The notes below the pieces were generated by a model. The model saw only the letters and a list, made by a program, of their open reading frames with translations, did not search any database and was not told where the DNA came from. Made by a program: the position numbers and the translations under genes. This document shows, piece after piece, positions 16,782-23,621 of a DNA stretch of 64,000 nt. This stretch comes from Lentzea sp. NBRC 102530 (GTDB lineage Bacteria; Actinomycetota; Actinomycetes; Mycobacteriales; Pseudonocardiaceae): contig NZ_BSTF01000003.1 in NCBI RefSeq assembly GCF_030269365.1, positions 558,001-622,000 of the forward strand. Direction: 5' to 3'. Numbering within the stretch: the first letter of the stretch is position 1; each line of letters starts with the position of its first letter.

Positions 16782-17872
16782 TGGCGCGGATTGGACGTCC
16801 TCCTGCTGAGGTGACGTTGACCGAGCAGGAGCGGGAGACGCTGCAGCGGTGGGCGCGGCGGGCGAAGTCGTCGCAGGTGCTGGCGCAGCGGTGCCGGATC
16901 GTGCTGGCGTGCGCAGAGGGTGTGCCGGGCAAGCAGATCGCCGAGGACCTGCGGGTGCACGAGGCGACGGTGACCAAGTGGCGCAGGCGGTTTCTGCGGG
17001 ATCGGCTGGACGGCCTGGTCGATGAGCAACGGCCGGGCCGGCCGCCGTCGATCACGGTCGATCAGGTCGAGGAGGTGATCGTGGCGACGCTGGAGGAGAC
17101 CCCGCGTAACGCCACGCACTGGTCTCGGACGTCGATGGCGGAGCGGACCGGGTTGAGCAAGTCGACCATCGGCCGGATCTGGCGCGATTTCGGTCTCAAG
17201 CCCCATCGGGCGGAGACGTTCAAGCTCTCCACTGATCCGCTGTTCGTGGAGAAGGTCGTGGATGTTGTTGGCCTGTATCACAATCCGCCCGAGCGGGCGG
17301 TCGTGCTCTGCGTGGACGAGAAGTCTCAGATCCAGGCGCTGGACCGGTCTCAGCCTGTGCTGCCGATGATGCCGGGCATGCCCGAGCGACGCACGCATGA
17401 CTACGTCCGCAACGGCATCACCAGCCTGTTCGCTGCGTTCAACGTCGCCGACGGCACGGTGATCGGCGAGTTGCACCGCCAGCACCGGGCCGCGGAGTTC
17501 CGCAAGTTCCTGATCACGATCGACAAGACCGTGCCGGCCGGGTTGGACGTGCATCTGGTCTGTGACAACTACGGCACGCACAAGACCCCGTCGATCAAGG
17601 CCTGGCTGGCCCGCCATCCGCGGTTCCACATGCACTTCACCCCGACCGGATCCAGCTGGATCAACCAGGTTGAACGCTGGTTCGGATTCCTCACCGACCA
17701 GCAGATCACCCGCGGCACACACCGCAGCGTCCAGGCGCTGGAGAAGGACATCCGCACCTGGATCGCCGACTGGAACACCCACCCACGGCCGTTCATCTGG
17801 ACCAAGACCGCCGAAGAGATCCTCGAATCACTCACCCGATTTTGCAGGCGGATTTCCGGCGCAGGACACTAG
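16778..17872 (+). CDS. IS630-family transposase
   Basis: 364 aa from GTG 16778. The N-terminal helix-turn-helix pair ([20 protein letters not shown] and [16 protein letters not shown]) binds the ends. The DDE catalytic residues are visible as D180 (CVDEKS), D263 (CDNYGTHK) and E299 ([11 protein letters not shown]), with the family spacing. All motifs are intact, so it is probably active. The stop codon TAG is completed by the target duplication TA plus the first base of the next element, so the gene borrows its stop from the insertion site. Confidence 0.93.
   Translation: MMARIGRPPAEVTLTEQERETLQRWARRAKSSQVLAQRCRIVLACAEGVPGKQIAEDLRVHEATVTKWRRRFLRDRLDGLVDEQRPGRPPSITVDQVEEVIVATLEETPRNATHWSRTSMAERTGLSKSTIGRIWRDFGLKPHRAETFKLSTDPLFVEKVVDVVGLYHNPPERAVVLCVDEKSQIQALDRSQPVLPMMPGMPERRTHDYVRNGITSLFAAFNVADGTVIGELHRQHRAAEFRKFLITIDKTVPAGLDVHLVCDNYGTHKTPSIKAWLARHPRFHMHFTPTGSSWINQVERWFGFLTDQQITRGTHRSVQALEKDIRTWIADWNTHPRPFIWTKTAEEILESLTRFCRRISGAGH
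17847..17869 (-). repeat. IS630 right terminal inverted repeat
   Basis: Complement of the left end with a single mismatch (C for T at position 11 of the end). Directly followed by TA at 17870. Confidence 0.92.
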
Positions 17873-17989
17873 TGGTGTGACTCGGAACGTTGGCGAGGTA
17901 ATCGGCATTCAGCAGGGCGCCTCGCGGCACCGCCCGCGACGCACCCGTCTGACCGCGAATTCCCCCGGCAACGTTCCGAGCCACACCAC
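17872..17989 (-). mobile_element. MITE-like element, copy A (118 bp)
   Basis: The ends form an inverted repeat beginning GTGGTGTGxCTCGGAACGTT on both sides, flanked by TA at 17870-17871 and 17990-17991. It has no coding capacity. In reverse orientation it matches copy B at 39841-40001: the first 53 bp differ at two positions, and the last 50 bp are also close; only the centre differs. Its right TA forms the TAG stop of glyA. The end pattern GTG-N7-TCGGAA is shared with the adjacent IS630 ends, suggesting mobilisation by an IS630-type transposase. Confidence 0.85.
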
Positions 17990-19206
17990 TAGAGCGCGGC
18001 GAGTAGCTCGCCGACCTCCGCGGCGATGCGGTCGAGCGCCTGCTCGTCGTCGTGCGCGGCGATCGCGCGGTCCATCCAGTCCGCGATCAGCGGCATCTGC
18101 TCGGGCCGCAGGCCGCGTGTCGTGATCCCCGGCGTGCCGAGCCGGATGCCGGACGGGTCGAACGGCTTGCGGGTGTCGAACGGGACCGCGTTGTAGTTCA
18201 GCTCGATGCCCGCGCGGTCCAGCGCCTGCGCGGCCGGCTTGCCCGCGATCAGCTTGGACGTCAGGTCGATCAGCACCAGGTGGTTGTCGGTGCCGCCGGA
18301 GACCAGGTCGAACCCGCGCTCCAGCAACGCCTCCGCGAGCGCCTGGGCGTTCCGGACGATCAGCTGCGCGTACTCGCGGAACGCCGGTTGCGCGGCCTCC
18401 CGCAGAGCGACGGCGATGGCGGCCGTGGTGTGGTTGTGCGGACCGCCCTGCAGGCCGGGGAAGACCGCGCGGTCGATCGCCTTCGCGTGCGCGGCGTCGG
18501 TGAGGATCATCGCGCCGCGCGGGCCGCGCAACGTCTTGTGCGTGGTCGTGGTGATCACCGGCGCGTGCCCGACCGGCGACGGGTGCGCACCGCCCGCGAC
18601 CAGGCCCGCGATGTGCGCGATGTCGGCGACCAGCAGCGCACCCACTTCCCGGGCGATCTCGGCGAACGCCGCGAAGTCGATCGTGCGCGGGATCGCCGTG
18701 CCACCGCAGAAGATCACCTTCGGGCGTTCGACCTGCGCCAGCGTGCGGACCTCGTCCATGTCGACGCGACCGGTGTCCTTGCGGACCTCGTACTGGACGC
18801 TGCGGAACCACTTCCCCGTGGCCGAAACGCTCCAGCCGTGCGTGAGGTGACCGCCCATCGGCAGGGACATGCCCATCACGGTGTCGCCGGGGTTCAGGAA
18901 CGCGAGGTAGACGGCGAGGTTCGCGGGCGAGCCGGAGTACGGCTGCACGTTCGCGTGGTCGACGCCGAAGAGGGCCTTCGCCCGTTCCTGCGCCAGCAGT
19001 TCGACCTGGTCGATGACCTGCTGGCCCTCGTAGTACCGCTTGCCGGGGTAGCCCTCGGAGTACTTGTTCGTCAGGACCGAGCCTGTTGCCTCAAGCACGG
19101 CCTGCGACACGTCGTTCTCCGACGCGATCATGCGCAGCTTGCTGGCCTGACGTCGTTCCTCGGCCTGGATCAGGGCGGCGATCTCTGGATCGGCTTCGCG
19201 CAGCAC
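17989..19206 (-). CDS. glyA: Serine hydroxymethyltransferase
   Basis: 405 aa from GTG 19206 with GGAG 7 nt upstream. PLP enzyme converting serine plus tetrahydrofolate to glycine plus 5,10-methylene-THF. Motifs: [66 protein letters not shown], and the PLP lysine in [14 protein letters not shown]. Length is slightly short for the family (about 415-430) but complete. The start lies in a small hairpin (GCACGG/CCGTGC) overlapping the ribosome site. The stop codon is the edge of the MITE. Confidence 0.96.
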   Translation of the reverse strand: MLREADPEIAALIQAEERRQASKLRMIASENDVSQAVLEATGSVLTNKYSEGYPGKRYYEGQQVIDQVELLAQERAKALFGVDHANVQPYSGSPANLAVYLAFLNPGDTVMGMSLPMGGHLTHGWSVSATGKWFRSVQYEVRKDTGRVDMDEVRTLAQVERPKVIFCGGTAIPRTIDFAAFAEIAREVGALLVADIAHIAGLVAGGAHPSPVGHAPVITTTTHKTLRGPRGAMILTDAAHAKAIDRAVFPGLQGGPHNHTTAAIAVALREAAQPAFREYAQLIVRNAQALAEALLERGFDLVSGGTDNHLVLIDLTSKLIAGKPAAQALDRAGIELNYNAVPFDTRKPFDPSGIRLGTPGITTRGLRPEQMPLIADWMDRAIAAHDDEQALDRIAAEVGELLAAL

Positions 19207-19311
19207 GGCATCACTCCGTGCCGGGCACCCAGGCGTTCGGTGCGCTCGGCCGTCGCTTCCCGGTGGTCAGTTCCACCCTCGGCACGCCAGTCGCTTGTCG
19301 ACGTGCCGAGC

Positions 19312-20487
19312 TTAGTCCAGCGTGAACGGGTCGTACTTGATCCGGTCGAGCGGAGTTCCGGCGACCAGCATGCGGGACACCGTGGACCTGATCATGGCCG
19401 GGCTGCCGCAGACCAGGACGTCCCGGTCCTCCCACGCGCCGTAGCGGGTGACCACGTCGGCGAGGCTGCCCTGCTCGACCCCCCGGACACCGGGGTCCGA
19501 CTCCAGCACCGGCACGACCGTGAGCCACGGGTTCGTGGTCGCGATGCGCTGCAGGTTGTCGAGGTCGTACAGGTCCTCGCGGGTGCGGCCGCCGTAGAAC
19601 AGGTGCACGCGCGGGTTCTCGCCGTACTGCGCCATCTCGTCGATGATCGCGTGCATCGGCGCGATACCCGTGCCACCGGCGACCATGAGGATGTCCGTGC
19701 CGGCCGTGCGGTCGACCGACAGACGTCCCATGGGCGGCCCGATGCGCCACGTGTCACCGGCCTGCGTGTGGCCGACCACCGAGCGGGACACCCAGCCGCC
19801 GTCGACGGACCGGATGTGGAACTCGATGACGCCGTCCTCGCGCGGTGCGTTCGCCGGCGAGTAGTACCGCCACAAGCGCTTGCGCTGCGGCGTCTCCACG
19901 CTGACGTACTGACCGGCCTTGTAGCTCACCGGGTGGTCCGGCTGCAGGCGCACGACCGCGAGGTCCCACGAGACGCGCTGGTGCTCCAGCACCGTCGCGT
20001 GCCAGTAGGCGGGCCCGTTGTCGGCGTCCGCGGCCTCCTGCATGGCCCTGGCCATGAGGGTGTAGGCCTCGGCCCACGCCATCTCGACCTTGGGCGTCCA
20101 GGCGGCGCCGGAGAACTTCTTCACCGCGGACAGCAGCGCCGTCCCGACCGCCTCGTAGTGGACGTTGATGACACCGAACTTGCGGTGGTCACGCCCCAGC
20201 TGACGCAGGAAGGGGATGAGGTCGTCCGGGCGGTCGACCATCTGCACGACGTGCACGAGGGCACGCAGCAGACGGCTGCGTTGCACCTCCATGTTCGCGG
20301 GGAACATCTCGCGTGTGGCAGGCGAGAGCGAGAAGAGCATCCCGTAGAAGAACTTCGCCACTTCTTCGGAATGCGGCTCCACCACCGCGAAGCTCTCCCG
20401 GATCATGCGCACCATCGCGGTGACGCCAGGCGGGGGTTCCCGGTGGGGCGGGGTAGGGATGGGGCTCAGCACAGCGTTCGCAGTCAT
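19312..20487 (-). CDS. Flavohaemoglobin-like protein (globin plus FAD/NAD reductase)
   Basis: 391 aa from ATG 20487. Residues about 20-150 form a globin domain, with RDHRKFGVINVHYEAVG carrying the probable proximal histidine. Residues about 165-391 form a ferredoxin-NADP reductase module with the FAD motif RYYSPAN, NAD motif MVAGGTGIAPMHAIIDE and C-terminal segment VLVCGSPAMIRSTV. Classical Hmp detoxifies nitric oxide to nitrate. Actinobacterial relatives include divergent type II forms, so the substrate is uncertain. It is divergent from a PPOX-family flavoprotein gene. Confidence 0.87.
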   Translation of the reverse strand: MTANAVLSPIPTPPHREPPPGVTAMVRMIRESFAVVEPHSEEVAKFFYGMLFSLSPATREMFPANMEVQRSRLLRALVHVVQMVDRPDDLIPFLRQLGRDHRKFGVINVHYEAVGTALLSAVKKFSGAAWTPKVEMAWAEAYTLMARAMQEAADADNGPAYWHATVLEHQRVSWDLAVVRLQPDHPVSYKAGQYVSVETPQRKRLWRYYSPANAPREDGVIEFHIRSVDGGWVSRSVVGHTQAGDTWRIGPPMGRLSVDRTAGTDILMVAGGTGIAPMHAIIDEMAQYGENPRVHLFYGGRTREDLYDLDNLQRIATTNPWLTVVPVLESDPGVRGVEQGSLADVVTRYGAWEDRDVLVCGSPAMIRSTVSRMLVAGTPLDRIKYDPFTLD

Positions 20488-20645
20488 GGTCCGCGCGCAG
20501 TCTCCACGTTCTCATTGGGTGTTTCTGAGTAGCGCCGGCTGGGGCGCTGTCGTTACTCGTCAAGCATCCGTCCCCCGACAGGGTGGACAGTAACCCCTGA
20601 TCGGGCCTCCTGACTCCTTGATGCCACCTTCGAGCGAAGCATGGT

Positions 20646-20660
20646 TACTCTAGGTGAGTA
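20646..20660. promoter_or_regulatory. Inverted repeat between globin-reductase and PPOX genes
   Basis: TACTC-TAGGT-GAGTA, in the 247-bp divergent intergenic region. The left context GGTTACT matches the half-site of the palindrome upstream of the etfD-like gene, but the right half diverges. A shared regulator is speculative. Confidence 0.3.
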
Positions 20661-20734
20661 GTTGTTACCGCAACAGTGTGAATGTGAGGGTCCGTCTGTA
20701 CCGGGTTGCGTGCTTGCGTGCTTGGGTTGGGCGC

Positions 20735-21367
20735 GTGTCCCTGCCAGAGTTGACTGAAACCACCTCACCCGACCGTGTCGACCTTCCCGGCTCACGAGGT
20801 GAGCACTTCCTCCAATGTGCCCTGGAGACGACGGATCGCGCTACGCGCTTCTACTCGGACCAGGTGCTGGACCACCTCAACCCGCTGATGGAGTCGTTCG
20901 TCGCCCGGATGGAGATGGCGTTCATCTCGACCGCCGATGCGGACGGGGAGTGCGACTCCTCGCTGCGGGCGGGGCCGGCGGGGTTCCTGCACGTGGTCGA
21001 CTCGCGGACGGTCGTGTACCCCGAGTACCGGGGGAACGGGGTCATGGCCTCGCTGGGGAACATCATGGAGAACCCGCACGTCGGGATGCTGATGGTCGAC
21101 TTCACCGAGGACCTGATCGGCCTGCACGTGAACGGCAGGGCGAGGATCGCGCCCTTCGAGGAGTTCGCCGAGCTGGCCGGGGAGAACCGGAAGATCGAGC
21201 GGTGGGTGGTGGTGTCCGTGCAGGAGGCCTACATCCACTGCCGCAAGCACATCCCCCGGATGGTGCCGGTGGACCGGATCCGGGACTGGGGGACGGACGA
21301 CGTCCGTCGCAAGGGAGGCGACTTCTTCGAGGTCAAGGCCGGCCGGAAGGACGCGGCCGAGTCCTGA
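20735..21367 (+). CDS. Pyridoxamine 5'-phosphate oxidase-fold (PPOX) flavoprotein
   Basis: 210 aa from GTG 20735. The frame is open further upstream, but that part does not look like the family. The split-barrel flavin-binding core starts near residue 60: MEMAFISTADADGECDSSLR, then GPAGFLHVVDSRTVVYPEYR and GNGVMASLGNIMENPHVGML. The last motif is typical of PPOX-class proteins that act on small molecules with FMN or F420. The substrate is unknown. It is paired divergently with the flavohaemoglobin-like gene and followed by a clear terminator. Confidence 0.8.
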   Translation: MSLPELTETTSPDRVDLPGSRGEHFLQCALETTDRATRFYSDQVLDHLNPLMESFVARMEMAFISTADADGECDSSLRAGPAGFLHVVDSRTVVYPEYRGNGVMASLGNIMENPHVGMLMVDFTEDLIGLHVNGRARIAPFEEFAELAGENRKIERWVVVSVQEAYIHCRKHIPRMVPVDRIRDWGTDDVRRKGGDFFEVKAGRKDAAES

Positions 21368-21384
21368 CGCGGTGACCGCTCGCC

Positions 21385-21418
21385 CAGGGCCCGCCTTCGA
21401 CGTCGAGGGCGGGCCCTG
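21385..21418 (+). terminator. Terminator after PPOX gene
   Basis: An 11-bp perfect stem (21385-21395 with 21408-21418); the 12-nt interior TTCGACGTCGAG is also self-complementary. No T-run, as is common in actinomycetes. Confidence 0.75.
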
Positions 21419-21498
21419 AGCGTCCGCCGACCTCCGCTCGAGCGGCCGGCGCGACCCTGGGTGTGACCCATCAGCCACCCGAATTCGTTGTCCTGGCT

Positions 21499-21532
21499 AA
21501 CTATCTCCAGATATAGTTGTATGACATCAACT
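21499..21532. promoter_or_regulatory. Overlapping operator palindromes upstream of MFS exporter
   Basis: AACTAT-N8-ATAGTT (21499-21518) overlaps AGTTG-N8-CAACT (21515-21532) in unusually AT-rich DNA, 22 bp before the start codon. This is typical of a TetR- or MarR-controlled exporter. No regulator gene is adjacent. Confidence 0.5.
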
Positions 21533-21553
21533 AACTACTGGAGGTGTGCCGGT

Positions 21554-23215
21554 TTGAGTCGGCCCTCGTCGCATCGGGAGATCCTCGAAGCGCTGTCCGG
21601 AATCTGGGTGGCGTTGCTCGTCGCGATCCTCAGCTCCACCATCGTCTCGAACGCCCTCCCGACGATCCTGGCCGAGCTCAAAGGCACGCAGACCCAGTAC
21701 ACGTGGGTCATCACCTCGATGCTCCTCGCGTCCACCGCCAGCACGCCCCTGTGGGGCAAGCTCGCGGACCTCTTCGACAAGAAGCGGCTGTTGCAGTCCG
21801 CGATCGTGCTGTTCGTGATCGGCTCGGTGTTGTCCGGGTTCAGCCAGAACATGGAGCAGTTGATCGGGTTCCGGGTCGTGCAGGGGCTCGGGATGGGTGG
21901 TGTGCAGGCGCTGGGGCAGGTCGTCGTCGGCGCGCTGCTCAGCCCTCGTGAGCGGGGCCGGTACAGCGGGTACACCGGCATGGTGATCTCGGCCGGGACG
22001 GTCGGCGGGCCGTTGGTCGGCGGGTTCCTCGTCGACTGGCCCGGCTGGCGGTGGTGCTTCTTCGTCTGCGTGCCGTTGGCGCTGGTGGCGCTGGCCGTGC
22101 TGCACAAGACGCTGCACCTGCCGGTGCGCAAGCAGCACGTGAAGATCGACTATCTCGGTGCCACGCTGATCACGGGTGGCGTGAGCCTGGTGCTCATGTG
22201 GGTGTCGTTCGCGGGCAAGGACTTCGCCTGGATCAGCCGCGAGAGCGCGCTGTTCGTCGGTGGCGCGCTGATCGCGATCATCGGCGCCTACTTCGTCGAA
22301 CGCAGGGCGTCCGCGCCGGTCATCCCGTTGCACCTGTTCAAGAACCGGACCGTGGTGCTGGCGATGCTCGGCGGTGTCGCGGTGGGGACCGCGATGTTCG
22401 GGGCCTCGGTGTTCATGGGGCAGTACTTCCAGATCGCGCGTGGGTTCTCGCCCACCAAGGCCGGGTTGCTGACGGTGCCGCTGGTGCTCGGGTTGAGCAT
22501 CTCGTCGACGGTCAGCGGGCAGTTGATCGCCAAGAGCGGGCGGTGGAAGAGCTTCCTGGTCTGGGGTGCGTTCTCGCTGGTCGCGGGGCTGGCGTTGCTC
22601 GGGACGATCGACCACCGGACGAACCTGGTGCTGATGGGGGCCTACCTCGCGCTGGTGGGGGTCGGCGTCGGGCTGACCATGCAGAACCTGGTGCTGGCCG
22701 TGCAGAACGGCGTGGGGATGGCCGACCTCGGTGCGGCCAGTTCCACGGCCACGTTCCTGCGGTCGCTGGGCGGGACGGCCGGCGTCTCGGTGCTCGGGGC
22801 CGTGCTGGCCGCCCAGGTGAGCACCAAGACGCTCGACCGCGGGTCGCTCTCCCCGGTCGTGCGCGACTCCTACGGGGACGCCATGGGCGAGTTGTTCCTC
22901 ATCGCCGCTGGTCTGGCCGTGTTCACGGTCATCGCGGTGTTGCTGATCAAGGAGCAGCCGCTGCGCGACTCGGTGGAGGATGTCACCCCATCGGGTTCTG
23001 GTGCACAGACGGTCGCCACTGAACTTGATTCACCTGTGGATACTGAACAGCGGATTGTGGATAACTCCACACCTGCTGTGGACAAGCTGTTGGTGCTTTC
23101 GAGTGACGCTGGTCAGGACGTCGCGGCTCGTTCGGCTGCGCTGCGTTCCACGCAGAACTCGTTGCCCTCGGGATCGCGCATCGTGACCCAGCCGGTGCCG
23201 TCCGGCCTGCGCTGA
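21554..23215 (+). CDS. MFS multidrug exporter, DHA2 (14-TM, EmrB/QacA) family
   Basis: 553 aa from TTG 21554, chosen because GGAGGT (21540-21545) is at ideal distance; the frame stays open upstream. Drug:H+ antiporter signatures: SSTIVSNALPTILAELKG (TM1), ASTPLWGKLADLFDKKRLLQ (loop 2-3), VQGLGMGGVQALGQVVVGAL (TM4) and GTVGGPLVGGFLVDWPGWRW (motif C). Fourteen spans end near residue 475. The remaining 80 residues are hydrophilic. Their codons carry three phased DnaA-box matches and then run antisense through 103 bp of the convergent VOC gene, so the tail may not be functional protein. Confidence 0.85.
   Translation: MSRPSSHREILEALSGIWVALLVAILSSTIVSNALPTILAELKGTQTQYTWVITSMLLASTASTPLWGKLADLFDKKRLLQSAIVLFVIGSVLSGFSQNMEQLIGFRVVQGLGMGGVQALGQVVVGALLSPRERGRYSGYTGMVISAGTVGGPLVGGFLVDWPGWRWCFFVCVPLALVALAVLHKTLHLPVRKQHVKIDYLGATLITGGVSLVLMWVSFAGKDFAWISRESALFVGGALIAIIGAYFVERRASAPVIPLHLFKNRTVVLAMLGGVAVGTAMFGASVFMGQYFQIARGFSPTKAGLLTVPLVLGLSISSTVSGQLIAKSGRWKSFLVWGAFSLVAGLALLGTIDHRTNLVLMGAYLALVGVGVGLTMQNLVLAVQNGVGMADLGAASSTATFLRSLGGTAGVSVLGAVLAAQVSTKTLDRGSLSPVVRDSYGDAMGELFLIAAGLAVFTVIAVLLIKEQPLRDSVEDVTPSGSGAQTVATELDSPVDTEQRIVDNSTPAVDKLLVLSSDAGQDVAARSAALRSTQNSLPSGSRIVTQPVPSGLR
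23035..23085 (-). repeat. Three DnaA-box matches with exact 21-bp phasing
   Basis: On the minus strand: TTGTCCACA (23077-23085), TTATCCACA (23056-23064) and GTATCCACA (23035-23043). The first is the preferred DnaA box of Streptomyces and mycobacteria, the second the E. coli consensus, the third one mismatch. All face the same way at 21-bp (two-turn) intervals. They lie in the 3' tail of the MFS gene. This is not oriC: dnaA and dnaN are absent and there are only three boxes. Confidence 0.7.
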
Positions 23216-23496
23216 TCGTCGAAGACCGTCGCGCCGATGCCGACGAGGCGTTCCACCTCCTCGTCGCGGGTGCCGCTCACCGGCTGCAGATCGATGTGCA
23301 GCCGGTTCTTGAGCTCTTTGCCCTCCGGGACGTTGATGAACAGGTAGCGGATGCCGCTCGGCAGGTGGATCAGGCACTCCGGGTCGCCGGGGTTGTCCTC
23401 CGGGTCGAGCGGCAGGCCCAGCACCTGGCCCCACCACGAGGCGATCTCGTAGGAGTCGCGGGCGTCGACGGTGATGTTGTGGATGATGGACGTCAT
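23113..23496 (-). CDS. VOC-superfamily (glyoxalase/bleomycin-resistance fold) protein
   Basis: 127 aa from ATG 23496. It matches the short actinobacterial 'VOC family' type: HNITVDARDSYEIASWWGQV, LGLPLDPEDNPGDPECLIHL, LHIDLQPVSGTRDEEVERLV, GIGATVFDDQRR and the end strand MRDPEGNEFCVER. Metal ligands would be H-, H- and E-type residues at the starts of the two beta-alpha-beta modules, but the substrate cannot be predicted. The 3' 103 bp overlap the tail of the convergent MFS gene. Confidence 0.85.
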   Translation of the reverse strand: MTSIIHNITVDARDSYEIASWWGQVLGLPLDPEDNPGDPECLIHLPSGIRYLFINVPEGKELKNRLHIDLQPVSGTRDEEVERLVGIGATVFDDQRRPDGTGWVTMRDPEGNEFCVERSAAERAATS

Positions 23497-23542
23497 GGGC
23501 TGATCTTCGCCTAGTCGGCGTGTGATCTGGGCCGATTTAAAG

Positions 23543-23563
23543 GTTGAGCGGAACAGACTCAAC
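23543..23563. promoter_or_regulatory. HAIR element (HspR operator) upstream of clpB
   Basis: GTTGAGC-N7-ACTCAAC, an exact fit to the HAIR spacing, 58 bp upstream of the clpB ATG. It puts clpB in the HspR regulon with the dnaK operon. Confidence 0.8.
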
Positions 23564-23621
23564 TTTTCTGACGTTGTGCGGGATGATGGTCCATGCTGGA
23601 GGCTGACCACGAGGTGGAGGA

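Larger units (their letters stand above)
16737..17869 (+). mobile_element. IS630-family insertion sequence, complete
   Basis: 1133 bp with 23-bp terminal inverted repeats that differ at one position (left GTGTCCTGCGTCGG..., right complement GTGTCCTGCGCCGG...). The TA target duplication is at 16735-16736 and 17870-17871. It encodes one intact DDE transposase. The insertion point is CTAG, the target reported for IS630. Its right TA is also the left TA of a MITE-like element, so the two are tandem. It looks recent: ends and transposase are intact. Confidence 0.93.

Noticed and set aside
19207..19311. Glycine or SAM riboswitch before glyA
   Set aside because: No glycine-aptamer pattern; only a short start-codon hairpin is visible.
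18052..20532. 826-codon open frame across glyA and the flavohaemoglobin-like gene
   Set aside because: Opposite two well-defined enzymes; composition is that of a shadow frame.
23035..23085. Chromosomal replication origin
   Set aside because: Only three DnaA boxes, no dnaA/dnaN/gyrB or long AT-rich gap; kept only as a small box cluster.
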